DNA from: an uncultured Photobacterium sp.
GTDB taxonomy: Bacteria > Pseudomonadota > Gammaproteobacteria > Enterobacterales > Vibrionaceae
Reading direction: 5' to 3'
DNA: 63,934 nucleotides
Assembly (NCBI RefSeq): GCF_947039875.1
Contig: NZ_CAMRAN010000023.1
Span: 1-63,934, forward strand
Under the pieces are notes generated by a model. The model was not told the DNA's origin and made no database searches. It saw only the letters and a program-made list of their open reading frames with translations. The position numbers and the translations under genes are program-made. Positions 52,683-61,612 of this stretch are shown here, piece by piece; positions within the stretch are counted from its first letter, which is position 1, and every line of letters starts with the position of its first letter.

Positions 52683-53765
52683 ATGAAAAAAATGATTCTA
52701 GCAACAATGATTGGCTGTGCTGTCTTGTCCACGTATGTTATTGCTCAACCTAATACAGATAAAGTCGTTATTGCCCACCGTGGTGCATCAGGTTATTTAC
52801 CTGAACATACCTTACCAGCAAAAGCACTTGCTTATGCGATGAAGCCAGATTATATCGAACAAGATGTAGTAATGACGAAAGATGATAAGTTGGTGGTGTT
52901 ACATGACCATTATCTGGATCGGGTGACCAATGTTGCTGCTGTTTTTCCAAATCGAGCCCGTAAAGATGGTCGTTTTTATGCGATTGATTTTACCTTGGCA
53001 GAGATTAAACAGTTAAGTGTGACAGAAGGCTTTGATATTAAGGAAGGCAAGCAAGTACAAGGTTTCTCTGAACGGTTCCCTATTTGGAAGTCTCATTTTA
53101 CCGTTCCAACGTTCCAAGAAGAAATTGAAATGATTCAAGGATTAAATAAAACCTTGGGTTATGACATTGGCTTGTATCCAGAAATTAAAGCGCCATGGTT
53201 TCATCGCCATGAAGGCAAAGACATCAGTAAAGCGGTATTAACAGTACTAAAGCAATATGGTTATATTGATAAAAACAGTAATGTTTATTTACAAACGTTT
53301 GATTTCAATGAGCTTAAACGTATTAATGATCAATTAATGCCAGCCATGGGTATGGATTTGAATTTAGTACAGTTGATGGCGGAAACCGATTGGAATGAGA
53401 CCATGGAGTATGACAAAGCAGGTAAAGCACATCCTTATAGTTATGATTGGATGTTTGAGCCAAATGGCATGAAAGTCTTGTCTCAATACGCTGATGGTAT
53501 TGGTCCATGGAAACCAATGATAGTGAAAGACAGTTCAACTTTAGGACACATTAAACTTACCGATATGGTGAAGAATGCCCATGCGAACGGTATGGTCGTG
53601 CATCCTTATACTTTTAGAGCGGATAAAGATCGCATTCCAGCCTATGTTAAAGATTACGATGGCATGTTAGAGGTGTTTTATAATCAAGCGGGTGTTGATG
53701 GTGTTTTTACCGATTTTCCAGATAAAGCGGTTAACTTCTTACAACAGCACTCTCAACAGCATTAA
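52683..53765 (+). CDS. glpQ: Periplasmic glycerophosphodiester phosphodiesterase
   Basis: Hydrolyses glycerophosphodiesters to glycerol-3-phosphate and an alcohol. I start it at ATG 52683 (MKKMILATMIGC), with GAAGGA upstream, giving 360 residues. Signal peptide ends near VIA-Q21; the GC at 11-12 is too early for a likely lipobox. Active-site motif IAHRGASGYLPEHT near 29-42, then HDHYLDRVT and YPEIKAPW (Ca/Glu ligands) as in GlpQ. No glpT is adjacent, unlike E. coli. Confidence 0.94.
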   Translation: MKKMILATMIGCAVLSTYVIAQPNTDKVVIAHRGASGYLPEHTLPAKALAYAMKPDYIEQDVVMTKDDKLVVLHDHYLDRVTNVAAVFPNRARKDGRFYAIDFTLAEIKQLSVTEGFDIKEGKQVQGFSERFPIWKSHFTVPTFQEEIEMIQGLNKTLGYDIGLYPEIKAPWFHRHEGKDISKAVLTVLKQYGYIDKNSNVYLQTFDFNELKRINDQLMPAMGMDLNLVQLMAETDWNETMEYDKAGKAHPYSYDWMFEPNGMKVLSQYADGIGPWKPMIVKDSSTLGHIKLTDMVKNAHANGMVVHPYTFRADKDRIPAYVKDYDGMLEVFYNQAGVDGVFTDFPDKAVNFLQQHSQQH

Positions 53766-53805
53766 TTTACACGCGATGACTTAAACGTCATTTTTGATGG
53801 TAAAC

Positions 53806-53837
53806 AGCCCGTACTCAGTGTTAGTACGGGCTTTTTA
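53806..53837. terminator. Terminator after glpQ
   Basis: AGCCCGTACT / AGTACGGGCT perfect 10-bp stem followed by TTTTT; the next gene is convergent. Confidence 0.88.
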
Positions 53838-53843
53838 TTGGCG

Positions 53844-54668
53844 TTATAACGTTTCAGGTAATTTCGTACCACATTTATTACAGTATTCAGCATCCATTTC
53901 ATGACCACTTGTCGCACAATTAGGGCAACGAATAAGATCACGGTGGGTCTTTATCTCTTGATTTAATTCTGCGGTAATAATACCCGTAGGTACCGCAAGA
54001 ATTGAGTAACCCAACAACATGGTTAATGACGCTAATGCCTTACCCATGACGGTGTGCGGCACAATATCGCCATAACCAACCGTAGTGATTGTGACAATTG
54101 CCCAATAAATACTTTTGGGAATACTGGTAAAGCCATTTTCTGGGCCTTCAATAATGAACATTAACGAGCCAAATACCGTTACCAGAATTAAAACCGAGCT
54201 AAAAAAGACAAATATTTTACGTTGGGCGTGACGAAGTGAGCGTAATAATATATTGGAATCACGAAGAAACCTTGCCAGTTTGAGTATCCGAAAAATACGT
54301 AACACACGAATAAGGCGAATGATGAGTAAGTAGTTCGACCCCGGAATTAAAAAGGCAATATAAGCGGGTAAAATCGCCATTAAGTCAATCACACCATAGA
54401 AGCTACGCATATAAGCAAGGGGACGCGGAGAGCAATATAAGCGCAAAATGTATTCAATAGTGAATAGAATCGTAAATGACCATTCAGCAATAACCAGTAA
54501 ATAGGAGTACTGCGATTCAATACTTGCAACTGATGAGATAATTAAAATTATTTCAGAACTTACAATGGCAATAATTAAAGCAATATCAAACCATTGACCT
54601 AAGCGGGTAGAAGTGCCGAAAATAATTTGATAGAGACGTTGTCTTGGAGTTAGTGTTAGTTTTGTCAT
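53844..54668 (-). CDS. Voltage-gated-type K+ channel with C-terminal zinc ribbon
   Basis: A 274-residue six-helix ion channel subunit. The S4 voltage sensor has basic residues every third position (R118, R121, R124, R127, K130, R133), the pore filter is TTVGYGD (195-201), i.e. K+ selective, and S6 follows with PTGIITAEL. The cytosolic tail after S6 ends in a zinc-ribbon pattern CPNC (248-251) and CNKC (263-266). Tetramer expected. Physiological trigger unknown. Monocistronic, convergent with glpQ. Confidence 0.88.
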   Translation of the reverse strand: MTKLTLTPRQRLYQIIFGTSTRLGQWFDIALIIAIVSSEIILIISSVASIESQYSYLLVIAEWSFTILFTIEYILRLYCSPRPLAYMRSFYGVIDLMAILPAYIAFLIPGSNYLLIIRLIRVLRIFRILKLARFLRDSNILLRSLRHAQRKIFVFFSSVLILVTVFGSLMFIIEGPENGFTSIPKSIYWAIVTITTVGYGDIVPHTVMGKALASLTMLLGYSILAVPTGIITAELNQEIKTHRDLIRCPNCATSGHEMDAEYCNKCGTKLPETL

Positions 54669-54796
54669 AATTTAATTGTATTTATTAACAGATAAGACGC
54701 CAACATAATATTTTAATGTTTATGGTGTGTTATTAATTGGCTTGAATAATATCTAGTATATCAAAACCTAGCAGTGATTAAGTATTTATCAGAGGT

Positions 54797-54830
54797 AAAA
54801 AAGCCCCAGCAAGTGAATAGGCTGAGGCTT
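54797..54830 (-). terminator. Terminator after the MarC-family gene
   Basis: GCCCCAGC / GCTGAGGC stem (one wobble); the minus strand continues into six T. Confidence 0.78.
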
Positions 54831-54849
54831 AGGTCATTGATAGTAATAG

Positions 54850-55488
54850 TTAGCTTAACCCTGGCAACATCACACGTAGTCCATTGATTATAAATTCAAT
54901 CCCCAATGCGGCAAGAATCAAACCCATGATTCGCGTAATAACGTTGATGCCGGTTTGGCCTAAGAAGCGCACGATATAAGGGGCTGAACGAAATAATAAC
55001 CAACAACAAAAGGCAAAGATGGTAATAGTGATTGCAATGCCCACGGTGGACGTCAAACCTGGGTAGCGAGCACCATATACAATTGTTGAACTAATAGCAC
55101 CCGGTCCGGCCATTAATGGCATTGCTAATGGGACGACACCCACTTGTTCCCGACTGATAGATTCTGATTTCTCTTCTTTATTTTGTTTAACTTCGCCGAT
55201 TTTACCGCTCATCATTGAAAATGCGATGCTGAGTAGCAGTAAACCGCCTGCAACACGAAATGACTCAATGGAAATACTGAACAGATCCAGCAAATGTTGC
55301 CCTGCTATTAATGCGACAACTAAAATAATAATAACGGCAACGTTAGTTGTTAATGCGGTTTTATTTCGCTCTTCTGGGTTCATAGCTCCAGTAAGTGATA
55401 CAAAAACAGGCATGATACCGACAGGGTTGACAGTCGCAATAAGCCCAACGAAAAAGTGTAAAAATATTGCTATATCAAAAGCCTGCAT
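54850..55488 (-). CDS. MarC/UPF0056 family membrane protein, YchE-like
   Basis: A 212-residue inner-membrane protein with six hydrophobic segments, family MarC/NAAT. N-terminal LIATVNPVGIMPVFVSLTG and the central PLAMPLMAGPGAISSTIVYG are the two related half motifs. A basic/acidic loop (KIGEVKQNKEEKSES) separates helices three and four. Despite the MarC name, a drug-resistance role is not supported for the family; amino-acid transport has been suggested for some members. E. coli ychE also sits next to adhE. Confidence 0.85.
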   Translation of the reverse strand: MQAFDIAIFLHFFVGLIATVNPVGIMPVFVSLTGAMNPEERNKTALTTNVAVIIILVVALIAGQHLLDLFSISIESFRVAGGLLLLSIAFSMMSGKIGEVKQNKEEKSESISREQVGVVPLAMPLMAGPGAISSTIVYGARYPGLTSTVGIAITITIFAFCCWLLFRSAPYIVRFLGQTGINVITRIMGLILAALGIEFIINGLRVMLPGLS

Positions 55489-55852
55489 TGCTAATACCTA
55501 TTAAGTTACCTTCATTTATTATGGCGTGAGATAAGAAAGATAATGTGTGTTCTCATTGTCATAATGGTTATAAAGATCAAACGATAGCTAGATTATGTGA
55601 TCTTTATAACCATTATTTCTGCCAGTGTTTTATAAGGGCGCATGATTGAAAAATACTATTGCGACCATATTTTAATCTAAGCTAAGTATTTCATCTACTG
55701 ATAAAAGCCAATTAATGCGACTTCAGACGTAGATAATTTTATGTGAGATAAATTATGTAAAGTGAATTTTGGTGTATTAGGATTTGTGAAATGATGATTC
55801 ATCATATTTATATGCAACAAATATTGAGCTGTTAACGTAATAAATCGTGATT

Positions 55853-55876
55853 CCTGTCACAATTGGATGTGACAGG
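55853..55876. repeat. Perfect 9-bp inverted repeat upstream of adhE
   Basis: CCTGTCACA and TGTGACAGG flank ATTGGA. It lacks a T-tail. It could be a regulator operator or a leader hairpin. Confidence 0.6.
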
Positions 55877-56041
55877 GGCTAGTAAATGTCTTTTTATTAC
55901 GTAATATTTCGTCTTGTGAAATAAGTGATTTTAATGGGTTTTAGTTGAATCAACCATTAGATTTATGAAATCGTACGTAAAAGCATCATAAAAACACTAT
56001 ATTTCGTGTTTTAATTATTATTTTACCATTTTGATGGTGTG

Positions 56042-56055
56042 GTGATCTAAATCAA
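56042..56055. promoter_or_regulatory. FNR-box-like site upstream of adhE
   Basis: GTGATCTAAATCAA matches TTGAT-N4-ATCAA at 9 of 10 fixed positions, 170 bp before the adhE start. Anaerobic control would suit a fermentation enzyme. Confidence 0.5.
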
Positions 56056-56224
56056 TTTCTTTTGCAGTGTGAAAAATTATAATCAGTTTTGAAAGCAATT
56101 TACTAAGTATGTGTATTGTTGAAAGTGTTAATGAATTTTAACACTCTTATGTGAAAAAATTTAAACATGTTCTTACTAAATGATTTTTAATGAATTTTAT
56201 AGTTTTTATTTTTGGAGAAAGAAT

Positions 56225-58903
56225 ATGCCTGTAACTAATTTAGCTGAACTTGATGCTTTAGTCGCACGTGTTAAAGCGGCTCAAAAAGAATTTGCAAGCT
56301 TTTCACAAGAACAAGTTGATACAATCTTTCGTGCTGCGTCTCTAGCTGCTTCAACTGCTCGTATCGAGCTTGCAAAAATGGCTGCAGAAGAGTCTGGCAT
56401 GGGTATCATGGAAGACAAGGTTATTAAAAACCATTTTGCTTCTGAGTTCATTTACAATAAATACAAAGATGAATTGACGTGTGGCGTTATCGATCGTAAC
56501 GATGAAGGCGGCACGATCACTATCGCAGAACCTGTAGGTATTGTTTGTGCAATCGTTCCAACGACAAACCCTACTTCAACAGCAATCTTTAAATCGCTAA
56601 TCTGTCTTAAAACACGTAATGGTTGTATTTTCTCACCACACCCACGCGCTAAAAATGCAACTAACTACGCAGCGAAAGTTGTATTAGATGCAGCAATTAA
56701 AGCGGGCGCACCAAAAGATATCATTGGTTGGATTGACCAACCTTCTGTTGAACTATCAAATGCACTAATGAAACATGAACACATCAACATGATCCTTGCT
56801 ACTGGTGGTCCAGGCATGGTGAAAGCAGCTTACTCTTCAGGTAAACCTGCAATTGGTGTTGGTGCTGGTAATACGCCTGTAGTTATCGACGAAACTGCTG
56901 ATATCAAACGTGCTGTTTCTTCTATCTTAATGTCTAAAACATTCGATAATGGTGTTATCTGTGCTTCTGAGCAAGCGGCAATCGTTGTTGAGTCTATCTA
57001 CGACGAAGTTAAAGCTCGTTTCGCTAAGTATGGCGCGGCTGTTCTAAGTAAAGAAGACGCAGATAAAGTACGTAAAGTCCTACTTATCAATGGCGCACTT
57101 AACGCTAATATCGTTGGTCAACCAGCATACAAAATTGCTGAGCTAGCAAATGTTAAAGTACCAGTGTCAACTAAAATTCTTATCGGTGAAGGCCTAGAAG
57201 CTTCATGGGATGATGAATTTGCTCATGAAAAACTATCTCCAACGCTAGGTCTATTTAAAGCGAAAGACTTTGAAGATGCTGTGCGTCAAGCTGGTATCGT
57301 ATTAGACATAGGTGGCGTTGGTCATACGTCAGTACTTTATACAGACCAAGATAATAACGAAGACCGCATTGCGTACTTCGGCGACAAAATGAAAACTGCT
57401 CGTATTCTTGTGAATACACCTGCATCTCAAGGTGGTATTGGTGACCTTTACAACTTTGAATTAGCACCTTCACTAACGTTAGGTTGTGGTTCTTGGGGTG
57501 GTAACGCTATCTCTGAGAACGTAGGTCCTAAGCACCTTATCAACAAGAAAATTGTAGCTAAGCGAGCAGAAAATATGTTGTGGCATAAACTACCAAAATC
57601 TATCTACTTCCGTCGCGGCTGTTTACCAATCGCAATGACTGATCTTGAAGGTAAAAAACGTGCACTAATCGTAACTGACCGTTTCTTATTCAACAACGGT
57701 TACATCGATGACCTACGTTCAATCTTGAAAGAGAAAGGCATGGAAGTTGAAGTATTCCATGAAGTAGAAGCAGATCCAACATTAGCAGTAGTTAAAGCTG
57801 GTGCTGAAGCATGTGCAAGTTATCAACCTGATGTTATCTTAGCTGTTGGTGGTGGTTCACCAATGGATGCTGCGAAAATCATGTGGGTGATGTACGAGCA
57901 TCCAGAAACTGATTTCGAAGACCTATCAATGCGCTTTATGGATATCCGTAAACGTATTTACAAGTTCCCTAAGATGGGTCAAAAAGCTGAATTAGTATGT
58001 ATCACAACGACTTCTGGTACTGGTTCTGAAGTTACACCATTTGCTGTTGTAACTGATGAAAAGACGGGTCAAAAATACCCATTAGCAGATTACGAACTAA
58101 CGCCAAACATGGCAGTTGTTGATGCTAACCTTGTAATGGATATGCCTAAGTCTTTATGTGCATTCGGTGGTTATGATGCAGTAACGCATGCATTAGAAGC
58201 TTACGTTTCTGTTCTTGCTAACGAATACTCAGACGGTCACGCTCTTCAAGCACTTAAGATGCTTAAAGAGTACTTACCAAGTTCTTACGTTAACGGTAAG
58301 AAAGATCCAATTGCACGTGAGAAAGTTCACAATGCAGCAACAATCGCTGGTATGGCTTTTGCGCAGTCTTTCCTAGGTGTGTGTCACTCAATGGCGCATA
58401 AATTAGGTGCTGAATTCCATATTCCACACGGTCTTGCGAATGCGCTATTAATCTCGAATACTGTTCGTTTTAATGCGACTAACAACCCAACTAAACAAGC
58501 TGCGTTCTCTCAGTACGACCGTCCTAAAGCACGTGCTCGTTACGCTGAAGTTGCAGAGCATTTAGGCTTCCGTGAAGGTAATACTGAAACGAAAGTTAAT
58601 GCGTTACTTGGTTGGTTAGAAGAGCTTAAACTTGCATTGGATATTCCATTGTCAATTCAAGCTGCTGGGGTTGATGAAGCTGCGTTTATGGCTAAAGTTG
58701 ATGCAATTGCTGAAGATGCGTTCGATGACCAATGTACAGGTGCTAACCCACGTTACCCATTGATTAAAGAGCTTAAAGAAGTATTAATCGCTTCTTACTA
58801 CGGTAAAGTATACGCTGACGGCGAAACGTTTGAAGATACAGCAGTAGCTAAGAAATCAGAGCCAGCACAAGTTGCTGCAAAAGGTAAAAAAGCAAAAGCT
58901 TAA
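56225..58903 (+). CDS. adhE: Bifunctional acetaldehyde-CoA / alcohol dehydrogenase
   Basis: Reduces acetyl-CoA to ethanol in fermentation; forms spirosomes. I start it at ATG 56225 (MPVTNLAELDALVARV), which has GGAGAAAG upstream and gives 892 residues (E. coli 891). N-terminal aldehyde dehydrogenase domain with the catalytic Cys in NGVICASEQ near 246; linker near 440-460; C-terminal iron alcohol dehydrogenase with GGGSPMDAAKIMW and the iron-site HALEAYVSV, CHSMAHKLGAEFH and PHGLANALL. The Lys/Ala-rich tail (KGKKAKA) is also in enterobacteria. Codon use points to high expression. Confidence 0.98.
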   Translation: MPVTNLAELDALVARVKAAQKEFASFSQEQVDTIFRAASLAASTARIELAKMAAEESGMGIMEDKVIKNHFASEFIYNKYKDELTCGVIDRNDEGGTITIAEPVGIVCAIVPTTNPTSTAIFKSLICLKTRNGCIFSPHPRAKNATNYAAKVVLDAAIKAGAPKDIIGWIDQPSVELSNALMKHEHINMILATGGPGMVKAAYSSGKPAIGVGAGNTPVVIDETADIKRAVSSILMSKTFDNGVICASEQAAIVVESIYDEVKARFAKYGAAVLSKEDADKVRKVLLINGALNANIVGQPAYKIAELANVKVPVSTKILIGEGLEASWDDEFAHEKLSPTLGLFKAKDFEDAVRQAGIVLDIGGVGHTSVLYTDQDNNEDRIAYFGDKMKTARILVNTPASQGGIGDLYNFELAPSLTLGCGSWGGNAISENVGPKHLINKKIVAKRAENMLWHKLPKSIYFRRGCLPIAMTDLEGKKRALIVTDRFLFNNGYIDDLRSILKEKGMEVEVFHEVEADPTLAVVKAGAEACASYQPDVILAVGGGSPMDAAKIMWVMYEHPETDFEDLSMRFMDIRKRIYKFPKMGQKAELVCITTTSGTGSEVTPFAVVTDEKTGQKYPLADYELTPNMAVVDANLVMDMPKSLCAFGGYDAVTHALEAYVSVLANEYSDGHALQALKMLKEYLPSSYVNGKKDPIAREKVHNAATIAGMAFAQSFLGVCHSMAHKLGAEFHIPHGLANALLISNTVRFNATNNPTKQAAFSQYDRPKARARYAEVAEHLGFREGNTETKVNALLGWLEELKLALDIPLSIQAAGVDEAAFMAKVDAIAEDAFDDQCTGANPRYPLIKELKEVLIASYYGKVYADGETFEDTAVAKKSEPAQVAAKGKKAKA

Positions 58904-58928
58904 TATCTTTACTGACTAAAACATAAGA

Positions 58929-58956
58929 AAGCCCGTCTAGAAATAGACGGGCTTTT
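58929..58956 (+). terminator. Terminator after adhE
   Basis: AAGCCCGTCTA / TAGACGGGCTT stem with a GAAA tetraloop followed by TTT. Confidence 0.9.
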
Positions 58957-59020
58957 TGTTTTGGTGGATTTACAGCATCATTGATAAGTGTTTAAAATTC
59001 ACTTTGCAACCTCTGAACAT

Positions 59021-59048
59021 AAAAAAGGCCAAGTATTCATACTCAGCC
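59021..59048 (-). terminator. Terminator after the SDR-like gene
   Basis: GGCTGAGTAT / ATACTTGGCC stem (two wobbles) followed on the minus strand by six T. Confidence 0.75.
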
Positions 59049-59077
59049 AGCTTGATTAGATGATTGTTTTATTCTGT

Positions 59078-59767
59078 TTAGACGCCCATTTCTGATTCTA
59101 TCATTCGCCCACTAAACGAATCATTACGTACAATGTATTCAACATTACGTGCAATTTCGTCTTGCATCGGAACATTGACAATACCCTGTTGATCATTGGG
59201 TTTATCTTGTAGGTTAATCGGCACAATACCACCAACACGAATATTAAAATCAGCCAGTTCATTGGCCCAATTTTGAGTTAAGCCACTTACTACAGTTTTA
59301 CTTGTTGTTGGTGTATGAGGCTGATGGTTTTCATGGCTCAATGCAAGATTCACAATCACACTTTGATGGGGTTGGTGTTGCATAAATTCGGCGGCTATTT
59401 TACCAAAGATAAAAAAACTGGCGGCGCTTTTTTGCATAGTGTTATTAAAATCACTAATAGAAGTCGGTGATAATAAATGCGGTATTTCTGTACCTGTCCA
59501 AGTATTCAATAAAATATTAATCGCTCCAAATCGCTCCCTGACTTGCTGGAAGAGGGTGTTAATGCTGGGTTCATCATAGTATTTTATGTAAAAAGCTGCG
59601 GATGACTCACTGATTTTTTGACAAGACTGTAAGGTTTTTTTTAGTTCAATTTCGTTATTATCGACCAGTGCCAAGGTTGCCCCTAGTGATGCGAAATGAA
59701 GTGCTACCGCTTTACCAATAGGATTACCAGCATCGGTGATGATAGCGACTGATTGTCCGATATGCAT
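59078..59767 (-). CDS. SDR-family protein with degenerate active site
   Basis: A 229-residue short-chain dehydrogenase/reductase fold protein. The Rossmann start is VAIITDAGNPIGKAVALHF, so the TGxxxGIG motif reads TDAGNPIG (11-18). The NAG motif is NTW (88-90). The catalytic YxxxK is PTTSK (153-157): Lys157 stays but the Tyr position is Pro; the usual Ser may be S144. It may bind NAD(P) without standard SDR catalysis. Start ATG 59767 follows AGGAA. Monocistronic, convergent with adhE. Confidence 0.82.
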   Translation of the reverse strand: MHIGQSVAIITDAGNPIGKAVALHFASLGATLALVDNNEIELKKTLQSCQKISESSAAFYIKYYDEPSINTLFQQVRERFGAINILLNTWTGTEIPHLLSPTSISDFNNTMQKSAASFFIFGKIAAEFMQHQPHQSVIVNLALSHENHQPHTPTTSKTVVSGLTQNWANELADFNIRVGGIVPINLQDKPNDQQGIVNVPMQDEIARNVEYIVRNDSFSGRMIESEMGV

Positions 59768-59989
59768 ATATTCCTAGCCTTAATGTTTAAATCGTCTTAT
59801 TTAAAGCCTTATTGGTATTAATATTATAGCAGTTATATCTAAGGCCATTACTATCATCAATACTAGTCAATAAGCTCGCAAACTAATAATAATAAAGAAG
59901 AAATTATGAGCAATATCACGATCAAAGATGGTTATTATTTTTGAATCATAAATGATGTATTTTATCTTTGACTAACTGCAAATATTAGC

Positions 59990-60499
59990 TTAAGCAGCCA
60001 AGTTTATTTCACTCATCCGTTTGGACTTTATTAATGCTAAATACAGATCTTGCGGTGTTGCTTGTAGTGGTTTTGGTTCTATAGGGGGGAGTTTGCGACG
60101 TTCGTGAAGTGATAAATTATGAAACAAATCTTCCGGTAAGCCTTTTGTTTGTTGTGGCGGGTGGGATAGGGCTGCTGGCTGTAACTGTGCCAGTAAACGG
60201 GTACTGGTTAAACTGGCTTGATGAAAAACCTGTGCTTGTTCAGCTGCGCGTTGATAGCAAGCTGGTGTTGATGTGAGGGGCTGTGATGCTGGAATTTCAA
60301 AATAAGCCCGCAGTTGTTGTGATGATTGTGTTTCGATTGAGGGTGTATCAGTAGGAATGTTCTCATGCAGATCAGGAGATAATAACGCTAGCATCAATGC
60401 AAAATCAGCACGACGTCCACCTTCAACCGCATGATTAAGGTTAGTACCGAATTGAATTTCATTAATAAGCTGTAAATTATCAAGTGCCTGAGTTTGCAT
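59990..60499 (-). CDS. Conserved-looking hypothetical protein
   Basis: A 169-residue protein I do not recognise. It begins MQTQALDNLQLINEIQFG, has a GGRRADFALMLALLSPD segment (27-43), a Gln/Pro/Ser-rich middle, and ends with LYLALIKSKRMSEINLAA. No signal peptide, membrane helix or metal motif is evident. The codon use resembles neighbours, and the frame is closed by stops in others, so it is probably a real gene of the family-specific core. It is separated from the SDR gene by 222 bp and from the ATP-grasp operon by a terminator. Confidence 0.7.
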   Translation of the reverse strand: MQTQALDNLQLINEIQFGTNLNHAVEGGRRADFALMLALLSPDLHENIPTDTPSIETQSSQQLRAYFEIPASQPLTSTPACYQRAAEQAQVFHQASLTSTRLLAQLQPAALSHPPQQTKGLPEDLFHNLSLHERRKLPPIEPKPLQATPQDLYLALIKSKRMSEINLAA

Positions 60500-60583
60500 G
60501 TAATCAATAGCTGGCTATATTAAATAAGGTATTAAAGTTATCGACATAAAAAACAATAACTTTAATAATTTATTTTAGGTAAT

Positions 60584-60608
60584 AAAAAGCCCTGAACATG
60601 TCAGGGCT
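60584..60608 (-). terminator. Terminator of the right-edge three-gene operon
   Basis: AGCCCTGA / TCAGGGCT stem with a five-base loop; on the minus strand followed by TTTTT. Confidence 0.85.
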
Positions 60609-60634
60609 AATAATATTATAGTATTGATGGTCGC

Positions 60635-61609
60635 TTAGAACTCAGATTTAGCACCAAATTGATGTGCGCAGTAAGCAACGCGTTCTTCTGGCGTTGGTGT
60701 ATGTGCGGTGATCCCCATGGCTTCAATATGACGTAGACGTGGTAATAAACCTGTACCATTCGCAATTTGAATAGCGAGGCCAGGACGAGCATTGAGCTCT
60801 AGTACCATTGGGCCTTTGCCTTTATCTAATACCATATCAGTACCAATGTAGCCTAAGCCTGTCATTTCCCATGCGCTGGCTGCAAGTACCAGCAGTTTGT
60901 TCCATTCTGGTACTCTGAGCTCACTTAATAAGCGTTCAGTATCGGGATGACGTTCAATGGGTAAGTTAAACTGTACCGCTCGAATCGCTTGGCCTGAGGC
61001 AATATCAATACCGACACCAACTGCGCCTTGGTGAAGGTTTGCTTTGCCGTCAGATGCCGCTGTTGAACAACGCATCATTGCCATAACAGGGTAGCCTTTA
61101 AATACGATTACACGTACATCTGGCACACCTTCATAGCTAAAGCCATCAAACACATTATCAAATTGAATCAGGTTTTCGACCATCGCAACATCATTTTTCC
61201 CCCCGAGCGAGAATAATCCAGCAAGGGTGTTGGTAATGTGGCGTTCAACATCTTGTTGATTGATCTCGGCACCTGATGGCTTTACATAAACCCCATCTTT
61301 GTGCTTCACAATCACTAAAATGCCTTTGCCACCAGAGCCTTGAGCGGGTTTTATTACAAACCCAGGCCAGTCTTTAACCATATGATGAATATGCTTAACT
61401 GCTACTTGGCTATCAATAACACCAATCAAATCGGGAACTGTCGCTCCTGCTTGTTGGGCAATGAACTTTGTTTTTAGCTTGTCATCTACAAGCGGAAAAC
61501 GGCTACGGTCATTATAACGACTTATATAGCTATGGTTACGTTTGTTCATCCCCATGATGCCACGATCACGCAGTTTTTTCGGTGAAGTAAACTGTGAAAA
61601 GAATGACAT
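60635..61609 (-). CDS. RimK-like alpha-L-glutamate ligase (ATP-grasp)
   Basis: A 324-residue ATP-grasp protein related to RimK. Nucleotide loop FVIKPAQGSGGKGILV (KPAQGSGGKG at 87-96) and the Mg-binding LELNARPGLAIQIANG near the C-terminus are intact, so it is probably active in forming a peptide-type bond with a glutamate-like amino acid. The substrate is unknown. Its ribosome site GAGGA lies in the end of the upstream 7TM gene, three bases away, so the pair is coupled. Last gene of the operon. Confidence 0.88.
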   Translation of the reverse strand: MSFFSQFTSPKKLRDRGIMGMNKRNHSYISRYNDRSRFPLVDDKLKTKFIAQQAGATVPDLIGVIDSQVAVKHIHHMVKDWPGFVIKPAQGSGGKGILVIVKHKDGVYVKPSGAEINQQDVERHITNTLAGLFSLGGKNDVAMVENLIQFDNVFDGFSYEGVPDVRVIVFKGYPVMAMMRCSTAASDGKANLHQGAVGVGIDIASGQAIRAVQFNLPIERHPDTERLLSELRVPEWNKLLVLAASAWEMTGLGYIGTDMVLDKGKGPMVLELNARPGLAIQIANGTGLLPRLRHIEAMGITAHTPTPEERVAYCAHQFGAKSEF

Positions 61610-61612
61610 ATA

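Larger units (their letters stand above)
55489..56224. promoter_or_regulatory. Long upstream region of adhE
   Basis: A 736-bp AT-rich gap between the divergent MarC-type gene and adhE. It holds no reading frame I can support. Visible elements: the 15-bp palindrome ATGATGATTCATCAT (55791-55805), a 9-bp hairpin CCTGTCACA/TGTGACAGG (55853-55876), and an FNR-like site at 56042-56055. Such a long leader agrees with the complex control known for adhE in enterobacteria. Confidence 0.6.

Noticed and set aside
59905..59943. 12-codon frame MSNITIKDGYYF upstream of the hypothetical gene
   Set aside because: Too short, weak ribosome site, no supporting context.
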